Origin: Deltaproteobacteria bacterium
GTDB taxonomy: Bacteria > Desulfobacterota > Desulfarculia > Desulfarculales > Desulfarculaceae
Assembly: GCA_021815655.1 (NCBI GenBank)
Contig: JAKAGJ010000209.1
Span: forward strand, 1-5,161
Length of the DNA stretch: 5,161 bases
Reading direction: 5' to 3'
Shown here: in pieces, positions 1-5,161 of the stretch
Layout of the letters: the number at the start of each line of letters is the position of its first letter
Position numbering within the stretch: position 1 is the stretch's first letter
Notes under the pieces: model-generated
Databases searched by the model: none
What the model was told of the DNA's origin: nothing
Seen by the model: the letters and a program-made list of their open reading frames with translations, nothing else
Translations under genes and position numbers: made by a program

Positions 1-6
1 TACTGC

Positions 7-81
7 TGGTAGGCCGGAAGGGATTTGAACCCTTGACTTCCACCGTGTGAGGATGGCACTCTCCCGCTGAGTTACCGGCCT
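7..81 (-). tRNA. tRNA-Val, anticodon CAC, with encoded CCA end
   Basis: The minus strand folds into a complete cloverleaf. The acceptor stem is a perfect 7-bp pairing of plus positions 75-81 with 11-17. The D arm has an ACTC/GAGT stem. The anticodon stem CCATC/GGTGG closes the 7-nt loop CTCACAC, the variable loop AAGTC has 5 nt, and the T stem AAGGG/CCCTT closes the loop TTCAAAT. Loop bases 34-36 (plus 47-49) read CAC, which decodes the valine codon GUG. The discriminator is A (position 10), as expected for tRNA-Val, and CCA is encoded at 9-7, so CCA addition is needed only for repair. The gene overlaps the annotated 3' end of the rluB frame by 10 nt: bases T8-A9-A10 of the tRNA form that frame's TAA stop. 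Only 6 nt lie downstream in the window, so no terminator can be judged. Confidence 0.96.
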
Positions 82-197
82 TTATTTCTGCCGCTGGGGC
101 ACTGGGATCGTTTTGCGGCTTCGCAAGCGCTCCCGCCGCCCTGTCGCGCAGATTTTTTTACACCATGCAGGCTGGGTTTGCAACCGGTTATTAGGCC
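72..197 (-). other. Probable spurious or recent C-terminal extension of rluB, running into the tRNA
   Basis: After residue 240 of the pseudouridine synthase the open frame continues for 41 codons, to a TAA at 74-72 that is part of the tRNA. In the frame one base away, two tandem stops (TAA at 193-191 and TAA at 190-188) follow immediately after the conserved end. Removing one G from the GGG run at 198-196 would give a protein ending in Lys followed by four Ala and then TAA TAA. This looks like a 1-nt insertion, either a real mutation or a sequencing or assembly error. The roughly 106 nt between 187 and 82 would then be the rluB-tRNA spacer. An enzyme with this tail is probably still active, since all catalytic motifs precede it. 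Confidence 0.5.
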
Positions 198-917
198 CGC
201 CGCGGCCTTGAGCTCCGCCACCTCGGCGAAACCCAGGCGCCGGCAGGCCCCGGAGGGCAGGTCGTCCATGTGCAAGGGCCCCAACCCCACGCGCACCAGG
301 CGCTGCACCGGATGCCCCACCGTGGCGCACATCAGGCGTATCTCGCGTTTGCGCCCTTCGTGGATGATAAAGCTCAGCTTGCTGCGCAGGGCGGTGCCGC
401 TTTTCAGATGCACGCGGGCCGGGGCCGTGGAACGCCCGTCGATAACCACGCCGCTGCGCAGACGGGCAATGGTTTCACCGCTGGGATGACCGCTGACCCA
501 AACCCGGTAGACCTTGGGCACCTTGTAACGGGGGTGCATCAGGCGGTAGGCCAGCTCGCCATCGTTGGTCATCAGCACCAGCCCCTCCGAATCGTAGTCC
601 AACCGCCCCACGGGGTAAAGCCGGGCGCCGGCCTCGGGAGGCAAGAGGTCCACCACTCGGCGGCGCCCCTGGGGGTCGCGCACGGTGCTGACCACGCCGG
701 CGGGCTTGTGCACCAGCCAGTACTCCTTGGCCTCGGGACTGGGCAGGGCCTGGCCGTCCAGGGTGATCTTCTGGCGGGCGGGGTCGGCCTTGGCGCCCAA
801 CTGGTTGACCACCGTCCCGTCCACGGCCACGCGGCCGCCAGCGATCAGTTCCTCGGCGGCCCGGCGGCTGGCCACGCCGGCCCGGGCCAGGATTTTTTGC
901 AGGCGCTCCTCGGCCAT
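72..917 (-). CDS. rluB: 23S rRNA pseudouridine synthase, RsuA/RluB/RluE/RluF family
   Basis: The product is 281 aa and isomerises a uridine to pseudouridine in rRNA; in the RluB branch the target is in 23S rRNA. An S4 RNA-binding domain occupies about residues 1-60 (the LQKILARAGVASRR segment). The catalytic domain follows, with LVHKPAGVVST at 68-78, the GRLDYDSEGL motif at 104-113 (catalytic Asp107) and the GRKREIRLM motif at 188-196. The ATG at 917 is supported by a GGGAAGG Shine-Dalgarno 5 nt upstream and lies 17 nt after the scpB stop. The family's conserved end is near residue 240 (AEVAELKAAA). The last 40 or so residues look unlike coding sequence for this genome, with CTA, ATA and AAA codons and stray cysteines, and the stop lies inside the tRNA gene. 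An rluB-type gene next to scpA-scpB is a widespread arrangement, also seen in Bacillus (ypuL). The family is certain. The exact target position and the choice of RluB over a sibling are inferred. Confidence 0.93.
   Translation of the reverse strand: MAEERLQKILARAGVASRRAAEELIAGGRVAVDGTVVNQLGAKADPARQKITLDGQALPSPEAKEYWLVHKPAGVVSTVRDPQGRRRVVDLLPPEAGARLYPVGRLDYDSEGLVLMTNDGELAYRLMHPRYKVPKVYRVWVSGHPSGETIARLRSGVVIDGRSTAPARVHLKSGTALRSKLSFIIHEGRKREIRLMCATVGHPVQRLVRVGLGPLHMDDLPSGACRRLGFAEVAELKAAAGLITGCKPSLHGVKKSARQGGGSACEAAKRSQCPSGRNKGR
155..183 (-). promoter_or_regulatory. Candidate sigma70-type promoter for the tRNA
   Basis: On the minus strand a TTGCAA hexamer (183-178) is separated by 17 nt from TAAAAA (160-155). 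Each matches four of six bases of the -35 and -10 consensus. Transcription would begin near 148 and give a leader of about 65-70 nt before the tRNA 5' end at 81. It lies in the A/T-richer stretch past the conserved end of rluB, where a tRNA promoter would be expected if the extension is not truly coding. The match is modest, and the tRNA could instead be read through from the operon, because I see no terminator between them. Confidence 0.25.
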
Positions 918-918
918 G

Positions 919-929
919 GGGACCTTCCC
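919..929 (-). promoter_or_regulatory. rluB ribosome binding site inside a small hairpin
   Basis: On the minus strand the sequence GGGAAGGTCCC contains the Shine-Dalgarno core (GGGAAGG) 5 nt before the rluB ATG. It can fold as a 4-bp stem, GGGA with TCCC, around the loop AGG. It supports the start at 917. The hairpin is short and may be fortuitous. If it forms, ribosomes finishing scpB 17 nt upstream of the ATG would open it, which would couple rluB translation to scpB. Confidence 0.5.
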
Positions 930-934
930 GGCCT

Positions 935-1750
935 TCAGGCCGCTTGGGGCGGCTCGTCGTCGCCCTGGGGTTCGGGGTCGTGGGGCACCGGGCGCAGGCG
1001 CGGCGGGACCGCCTCGGGTCCGGCCCAGCCCAGGGGATCGGCCTCCGCGGCCACTGGCGGCGCGCTCTTGGTCTCGGAGCTGGATTCGGCCGCCAGGTCC
1101 GGCAGGTCGCCGGCGCCGGACTCCTGACCGTCTTGCTCCTGCTCCTCCTGGTCTTCCAGGTCGCGCAGGCCGGCGGCCCGGGAGAACAGGTCCTCGTCGG
1201 CGGCGGCCTCGGCGGCACCCTCGGGCTCGCCAGCCAGGGCCTCCATCTCCTCCAAGGTGGGCAGGTCGTTCAAGTCCTTGAGGTCAAAGACCTCCAGAAA
1301 ACGCTTGCTGGTGCCGTAGACCAGGGGGCGCCCCGGCAGGTCCTTGCGCCCCACCACGCGCACCAGGTCCTTTTCCATGAGCATGCGCAATACGCCGCCC
1401 ACCTCCACCCCGCGCAGGCTCTCGATCTCGGCCTTCAATACCGGCTGCTTGTAGGCCACGATGGCCAGGGTTTCCAGGGCGGCCCGCGACAGGCGGGTGA
1501 CCTGCTCGCGCTTTAGCCGGCGCAGCCAGAAGGCCAACTCCGGCCGGGTACGGAAGGTGTAGCCGCCGGCCACCTCCACCAGGGTGAAGGCCCTCTCCAG
1601 GCCCTGGTACTCGGCCACCAGCTCCTCCAGGGCGGCTCTCACCGCCTCCTTGTCCTCGGTTTCCAGCACCTGACCCATCTGGGCCAGGCTCAGGGGTCCC
1701 TCGGAGACGAAGATCAGGGCCTCCAGGATGCGCTTGATATCCACGCTCAT
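935..1750 (-). CDS. scpB: Segregation and condensation protein B (ScpB)
   Basis: The product is 271 aa, the kleisin-associated (kite) subunit that dimerises, binds ScpA and forms the SMC-ScpAB complex for chromosome condensation and segregation. Two winged-helix units make up residues 1 to about 172. The first starts with IKRILEALIFVSEGPLS (5-21). The second holds the family signature SRAALETLAIVAYKQPV (88-104), the segment IESLRGVEVGGVLRMLMEKD (109-128) and the GRPLVYGTSKRFLEVF region (140-155). The ATG at 1750 overlaps the scpA TGA (ATGA) and has a strong GGAGGAG 8 nt upstream. An in-frame ATG at 1945 lies deep inside scpA and is not credible. Residues of about 173-271 form a Glu/Asp/Ala/Pro-rich, low-complexity, probably disordered tail. 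The B. subtilis protein is about 197 aa, so the tail accounts for the extra length. Confidence 0.95.
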   Translation of the reverse strand: MSVDIKRILEALIFVSEGPLSLAQMGQVLETEDKEAVRAALEELVAEYQGLERAFTLVEVAGGYTFRTRPELAFWLRRLKREQVTRLSRAALETLAIVAYKQPVLKAEIESLRGVEVGGVLRMLMEKDLVRVVGRKDLPGRPLVYGTSKRFLEVFDLKDLNDLPTLEEMEALAGEPEGAAEAAADEDLFSRAAGLRDLEDQEEQEQDGQESGAGDLPDLAAESSSETKSAPPVAAEADPLGWAGPEAVPPRLRPVPHDPEPQGDDEPPQAA

Positions 1751-2535
1751 GTCTCTTGCTCCTCCGCCTGCTCCTCGCGGTCCAGGGGCATGAAGTAGAT
1801 GCGCATGGGTCCCCACTCGGCGCCGCTGGGCTGGGGGTCGGCGGGGCGCTGCTGAAAGACCCGCACCAGGCCCAGGCGGGTCAGCTCCAGGATGGCCAGG
1901 AAGGTTACCACCAACTGGCCGCGCTGGCGCTGACCCGTGAAACATTCCTCGAAGGTGATGGTCTGGCTGCGGCGCAGGCTCTCCAGGAGCTGCCCCATGC
2001 GCTCCTCCAGGGAGACCTGGGCCGCGGGCAGGTTGAAGCCCAGAGTGGGGTTCTGGTGGCGCAGCAGCCGGCGGAAGGCTTCGATCAGGTCAAACAGCCC
2101 CACGGCCACCGCCTCGGCGGCCTGGGAGTTGGCCAGGGCCTGGTTAACCTCCTGCTTGCCGCCGCTGCGGCTGAAGACGTCGCGGTCCAGCCAGGGGCGC
2201 TGGTCCAGGCGCGTGGCCGCCTCCTTGATGCGCTGGTGCTCCATGAGCTGGCTCACCAGGTCCGAGCGCGGGTCCTCGCCCTCCTCCTCGTTGGCGCTGG
2301 CCGCCAGGCTGGGCAAGAGGGTGCGGCTCTTGATGTGGGCCAGGGTGGCGGCCATGACCAGGAAGTCGCCGGCGAGCGAGATGTTCAGGTCGCGCATCAG
2401 GTCCAGGTAGTCCAGGTACTGCCTGGTAATCATGGCGATGGGGATGTCGTGGATGTCCACCTCATTCTTGCGGATGAGGTGAAGGAGCAGGTCCAGGGGC
2501 CCCTCGAAGATTTCCAGTTTGACGGCTACATCCAT
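1747..2535 (-). CDS. scpA: Segregation and condensation protein A (ScpA), kleisin
   Basis: The product is 262 aa and is the kleisin that bridges SMC heads and carries the ScpB dimer in the bacterial condensin complex. The N-terminal SMC-neck-binding region has the diagnostic FEGPLDLLLHLIRKNEVDI (10-28), then IAMITRQYLDYLDLM (33-47) and AATLAHIKSRTLLP (62-75). A Glu-rich linker follows at about 82-90. The middle, ScpB-contacting part is helical (about 93-190), and the C-terminal winged helix contains VVTFLAILELTRLGLVRVFQ (209-228). The ATG at 2535 lies 12 nt after the protease stop. Its Shine-Dalgarno TGAGGA (2550-2545) is built on that stop codon, 9 nt upstream. Its own TGA overlaps the scpB ATG. 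The Glu-rich C-terminal tail (EEQAEEQET) is encoded by bases that also form the scpB ribosome binding site. Length and all motifs are normal for the family. Confidence 0.97.
   Translation of the reverse strand: MDVAVKLEIFEGPLDLLLHLIRKNEVDIHDIPIAMITRQYLDYLDLMRDLNISLAGDFLVMAATLAHIKSRTLLPSLAASANEEEGEDPRSDLVSQLMEHQRIKEAATRLDQRPWLDRDVFSRSGGKQEVNQALANSQAAEAVAVGLFDLIEAFRRLLRHQNPTLGFNLPAAQVSLEERMGQLLESLRRSQTITFEECFTGQRQRGQLVVTFLAILELTRLGLVRVFQQRPADPQPSGAEWGPMRIYFMPLDREEQAEEQET
1759..1765 (-). promoter_or_regulatory. scpB Shine-Dalgarno within the scpA coding end
   Basis: GGAGGAG lies 8 nt before the scpB ATG and within the last codons of scpA. It decides the scpB start at 1750 over the far upstream in-frame ATG. 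With the ATGA stop/start overlap it predicts tightly coupled, near-stoichiometric translation of ScpA and ScpB. Confidence 0.7.
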
Positions 2536-2544
2536 GGGCCGGGG

Positions 2545-2550
2545 TCCTCA
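2545..2550 (-). promoter_or_regulatory. scpA Shine-Dalgarno overlapping the protease stop codon
   Basis: TGAGGA on the minus strand combines the TGA stop of the M50 gene (2550-2548) with a GAGGA ribosome binding core, 9 nt before the scpA ATG at 2535. It supports both the protease end and the scpA start, and it implies that a terminating ribosome is positioned to reinitiate on scpA. Confidence 0.6.
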
Positions 2551-3222
2551 CAGGGGCAAAAGCAGGTCCATCAATTCCCGGGCCGGCCAGACCACCAGCA
2601 TGCTGATGACGTCCGGAAAGCCGTGCACGGCGTGGGGCAGGAACATCAAGCCCAAAAGGAGGGCGAAGCCGTAGCGCTTCAGCTCCTGGTATCGCATGGC
2701 CGCCTGGAGCGGCAAGAGCCCGGTGACGATGCCCGAACCGTCCAGGGGCGGCAGGGGCAGCAGATTGAACATGGCCAGGATCAGGTTGACCTGCACCCCC
2801 AGGATAATCAGTTGCCCCAGATAATAGACCGGCAGGGTGGGCTCGCGAAACACCCCGGCGCCCACCAACAGGTGCAGGATCACTCCCAGCAGGCAGGCGG
2901 CGCTCAGATTGGCCACCGGCCCGGCCGCCGAGATCCAGATTATATCGCGCCGGGGGTTTTTCAGCCGGCGGTAGTCCACGGGCACCGGCTTGGCCCAGCC
3001 TATGCCGGAGCCCATCCAGGCGGTGACGAAGAATACCAGGGTGCCGGCCATGTCCAGGTGGTGCAAGGGATTGAGGCTCAAGCGCCCGGCGGCCTTGGCG
3101 GTATCGTCGCCCCGCAGGTGGGCCGCCAGGGCGTGGGAGGCCTCGTGCACGGTCAGCGCCATGAGTATGGGCGGGGCCAGCAGAATGACCTTGATGAACA
3201 GACCCAAGAGATAGCTGGTCAT
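2548..3222 (-). CDS. Site-2 protease family (M50) membrane metalloprotease
   Basis: The product is 224 aa, a small integral-membrane zinc protease homologue of the short group that lacks PDZ and CBS domains. The zinc-binding HEASH is at 26-30 (His26, Glu27, His30) in the first hydrophobic segment. NPLHHLDMAG follows at 51-60, GWAKPVPV at 75-82, AAGPVANLSAA at 99-109, and FNLLPLPPLDGSGI at 152-165 with the third zinc ligand Asp161. Hydrophobic stretches at about 4-24, 58-72, 95-121, 133-157 and 184-200 fit 5 or 6 membrane passes. The start at 3222 is chosen because its ATG overlaps the preceding TGA and GAGG lies 4 nt upstream. Longer frames extend into the nucleotidyltransferase gene and lose family similarity. 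All catalytic residues are present, so the protein should be active. The substrate is unknown and the neighbours do not suggest one. Paralogues of this short type are commonly annotated only as site-2 protease family. Confidence 0.93.
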   Translation of the reverse strand: MTSYLLGLFIKVILLAPPILMALTVHEASHALAAHLRGDDTAKAAGRLSLNPLHHLDMAGTLVFFVTAWMGSGIGWAKPVPVDYRRLKNPRRDIIWISAAGPVANLSAACLLGVILHLLVGAGVFREPTLPVYYLGQLIILGVQVNLILAMFNLLPLPPLDGSGIVTGLLPLQAAMRYQELKRYGFALLLGLMFLPHAVHGFPDVISMLVVWPARELMDLLLPL

Positions 3223-5161
3223 GACGCCTCGCTTTGCGAGTTGATAACAAATTCGCGCGCCACCAGGGCCGCTTCTTCCTCGCGGCTGGTGACCTCCTGG
3301 TCCAGGCGGGCGGCCAGGAGCCGGTCCAGTATCTGGCGGTAGATCGGCCCCGGGGCCAAGCCCATGGCCATGAGATCGGCGCCGCTTAAGGCGGGGCGCA
3401 CCTTGGCCAGGCTGGTGAGATACTGGCTCACCGCCCGCTTGCCCACGGGCAGGCTGGCCTTGCCCATGATGAGGAGCAGATACTCGGGGCGCAGGGGTTT
3501 GAGCAACTGGTAGATCAGGGAGGCGGGGGCCGGGCCCCTCTGGAAGCGGTTCAGGGCGTTCAGCGCCAGGCCGCGCATCTCCACGATCTCCTGGCGCAGC
3601 TTGTCGGGCAGGAACAGGCGCTGGCTTAAGTCCTCCAGTTCCTCGTCCTTCAGGGGGTCGCACAGCCCCAGGAAGATCACTAGCCACTGGCGCAGGGGAC
3701 GGTCCAGGAAGGATAGATGATACCAGGCCAGGGCCTGCTCGATCTCCTCCAGCAGGGCCAGCTCCTTGGATTCCAGCTTCAGCTTGGGGTGGAACAGCTC
3801 CAATAGCTTGAGGTCCCTGAGGCGCACCAGGCAGTTCACCGCCCGCTCCTCCTCAAGCATCTGTTGCAACTCGCCGAAGAGGCGCCGGCCGGACAGGCGT
3901 TGGAAGGCGTCGATCTTGATGGCGTTTTTTATCAGGCCCTCGGTGACCTTGCCGATGCGGAAGTCGAAGCGCTGCTCGAAGCGCACGGCGCGAAAGACCC
4001 GCGTGGGGTCTTCCACGAAGGAGAGGTTGTGCAGCACGCGGATGGCCTTTTCCTTGATGTCGCGGCTGCCGTCGAAAAAGTCGATGAGGGTGCCGAAGCT
4101 CTGCGCGTTGATGCGCACGGCCAGGGTGTTTATGGTGAAGTCGCGGCGGTAGAGGTCCAGCTTGATGGAGCTCATCTCCACCACCGGCAGGGCCGCCGGC
4201 GACTGGTAGTACTCCAGGCGGGCGGTGGCCACGTCGATGACCAGTCCGTCCTTGAAGATCAGCTTGGCGGTGTTGAACTTCTTGTGGGCGCGCACCCGCA
4301 CGTCGGGGCGCTCCTGGGCGCAGGCCCGGGCGAACAGGATGCCGTCGCCCTCCACCACCACGTCCAGGTCCAGATTGGAACGGCGCAGGAAAAGATCGCG
4401 CACCGAGCCGCCCACCAGATAGGCGTTGTAGCCCAGGTCGTCGGCCAGACGCCCCAGTTGTTGCAGGGTCTCGATCACCGGCCGGGGCAGGCGCTCGCGC
4501 AACAGGCTGGTAACGTTTTTCAGACGGGTGTTGGCGTTGGCGCCCAGGGCGTCGGCGCTGGGCTCGTTGATCAGGGGGTGCTCGATCAGGGTGTTGAGAA
4601 GGTCGGTGCGGGTGATGATCCCCACCAGGCGCCCCTGGTCCATCACCGGCACCAGGCGCTGGCGGCGCTCCACCACCGCCTGCTCCACGGCCGATAGATT
4701 GGCGTCCACCTCGATGGGCTGCACCCGCTGGTCCATGTATTCGGTCACCGGCAGGCGCTCCAGGCCATGAAAGATGGCCTTTTCCACGGTCTGGCGGCTG
4801 ATGATGCCCAGCACCTGATCGTCCCTGACCACCGGCAGCACGTTGATGTTGTAGCGGGTGAGCTTTAGGTTGGCCTCCTGCAGGGTGGCCGTGGGCTCCA
4901 CGGTGATTACCGGGCTGGTCATGAGGTCGCGAGCGTGGCGCCGGGGGTTGATGTGGGATTGCAGGGCGGTCATGAGCCGCTCCCTGGCCTCCACCAGGGT
5001 CAGGTCGCGCAGAGTGGCGCTGGCCGCCGTGGGATGGCCGCCGCCGCCCAGGTTCTTGGCGATCTTGCCCACGTCCACCTGGGGCAGGCGCGAACGGGCC
5101 ACCAGGTACACCCGGTCCTCCATGCGCGCCAGCACCAGTATCACCTCCAGGTTGTCCATGT
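3219..5161 (-). CDS. DHHA1-CBS-CBS-tRNA nucleotidyltransferase/poly(A) polymerase fusion (5' partial)
   Basis: About 646 residues are visible and the frame is open at the right edge. The first Met (5159-5157) falls inside the DHHA1 fold, so it is not the true start; a DHH phosphoesterase half should lie outside the window. Positions from that Met: DHHA1 end with GGGGHPTAASA (38-48); CBS motif 1 about 77-135 (DLMTSPVITVEPTATLQEA); CBS motif 2 about 139-195; class II nucleotidyltransferase head with LVGGSVRDLFLRR (248-260), the metal-binding DLD (Asp264, Asp266), RRDFTINTLA (338-347), FFDGSRDI (361-368) and the nucleotide-selecting EDPTR (383-387); then SGRRLFGELQQML (423-435) and a helical body and tail with GLAPGPIYRQIL (600-611). 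The family adds nucleotides to RNA 3' ends: CCA, CC or A on tRNA, or poly(A). The spacing between the metal and RRDFT motifs (about 73 residues) looks full length, which argues weakly against a CC-only enzyme. Specificity cannot be read with confidence. The stop overlaps the protease ATG (ATGA). Confidence 0.93.
   Translation of the reverse strand, partial: MDNLEVILVLARMEDRVYLVARSRLPQVDVGKIAKNLGGGGHPTAASATLRDLTLVEARERLMTALQSHINPRRHARDLMTSPVITVEPTATLQEANLKLTRYNINVLPVVRDDQVLGIISRQTVEKAIFHGLERLPVTEYMDQRVQPIEVDANLSAVEQAVVERRQRLVPVMDQGRLVGIITRTDLLNTLIEHPLINEPSADALGANANTRLKNVTSLLRERLPRPVIETLQQLGRLADDLGYNAYLVGGSVRDLFLRRSNLDLDVVVEGDGILFARACAQERPDVRVRAHKKFNTAKLIFKDGLVIDVATARLEYYQSPAALPVVEMSSIKLDLYRRDFTINTLAVRINAQSFGTLIDFFDGSRDIKEKAIRVLHNLSFVEDPTRVFRAVRFEQRFDFRIGKVTEGLIKNAIKIDAFQRLSGRRLFGELQQMLEEERAVNCLVRLRDLKLLELFHPKLKLESKELALLEEIEQALAWYHLSFLDRPLRQWLVIFLGLCDPLKDEELEDLSQRLFLPDKLRQEIVEMRGLALNALNRFQRGPAPASLIYQLLKPLRPEYLLLIMGKASLPVGKRAVSQYLTSLAKVRPALSGADLMAMGLAPGPIYRQILDRLLAARLDQEVTSREEEAALVAREFVINSQSEAS

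Noticed and set aside
106..160. Possible rho-independent terminator after rluB (GCTT-GCG-AAGC hairpin near 123-133, T run at 153-159)
   Set aside because: The stem is only 4 bp, and on the minus strand it is followed by A residues rather than a U run. The T run at 153-159 is on the plus strand, where there is no gene to terminate.
270..1127. Long plus-strand open frames opposite rluB and scpB (also at 178-489, 685-1281 and 944-1516)
   Set aside because: Low-complexity Gly/Ala/His/Arg-rich translations lying antisense to well-supported genes; typical GC-rich shadow frames with no recognisable domain.
935..1945. 336-aa version of ScpB starting at 1945
   Set aside because: The extra 65 residues lie within the scpA C-terminal domain and have no ScpB similarity. 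The start at 1750 has a strong Shine-Dalgarno and a family-typical N terminus.
1756..3342. 528-aa plus-strand open frame antisense to scpA and the M50 gene
   Set aside because: The translation is dominated by Gln, Gly, His and Val, as expected from the complement of GC-rich coding sequence. It lies opposite two genes with clear family motifs and has no family match I can see.
2548..3687. 379-aa version of the M50 protease starting at 3687
   Set aside because: The first 155 residues lie out of frame inside the nucleotidyltransferase and are Pro/Gly/Arg-rich noise. The ATG at 3222 has the stop/start overlap and the family's N terminus.
1..5161. Search for a novel system (defence, mobile element, CRISPR, toxin-antitoxin, attachment site at the tRNA)
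   Set aside because: All coding space is filled by conserved housekeeping families with normal motifs. No repeats, integrase or recombinase sequence is visible, and the region 3' of the tRNA lies outside the window, so an integration site cannot be assessed.

Overview
The window is an ordinary, densely packed, GC-rich (by eye about two-thirds G+C) bacterial chromosome segment. Every feature I can support lies on the minus strand, so transcription runs from the right edge to the left. The gene content points to a high-GC Desulfobacterota (deltaproteobacterial) relative. The evidence is a DHH/CBS/tRNA-nucleotidyltransferase fusion followed by a small site-2-type protease, scpA, scpB and an rluB-type pseudouridine synthase. 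This lineage call is inferred from remembered gene neighbourhoods, not from a search.

Right to left: (1) 5161-3219, the C-terminal part of a multidomain protein (DHHA1, two CBS motifs, class II tRNA nucleotidyltransferase/poly(A) polymerase), cut by the window edge. (2) 3222-2548, a 224-aa M50 site-2 protease homologue whose ATG overlaps the previous TGA. (3) 2535-1747, ScpA. (4) 1750-935, ScpB, again with an ATGA overlap and carrying a long acidic tail. (5) 917-72, an RsuA/RluB-family 23S rRNA pseudouridine synthase. (6) 81-7, a tRNA-Val(CAC) with an encoded CCA end. Gaps between genes are -4, 12, -4 and 17 nt, so the five CDSs look like one translationally coupled operon whose promoter lies outside the window. 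No terminator is visible between rluB and the tRNA.

Functionally the segment combines RNA 3'-end maintenance (nucleotidyltransferase), chromosome condensation and segregation (ScpA and ScpB, the non-SMC partners of SMC), rRNA modification (RluB type) and a tRNA. The protease has no substrate suggested by the context. There are no mobile elements, CRISPR arrays, phage genes or toxin/defence modules, and I do not see a convincing undescribed system.

The most notable local oddity is at the left end. The rluB reading frame runs about 40 codons past the conserved end of the family and stops on bases inside the tRNA gene, while a tandem TAA TAA sits one base out of frame exactly where the protein should end. 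This suggests a recent 1-nt indel or a sequence error. No gene-free stretch exceeds about 110 bases.
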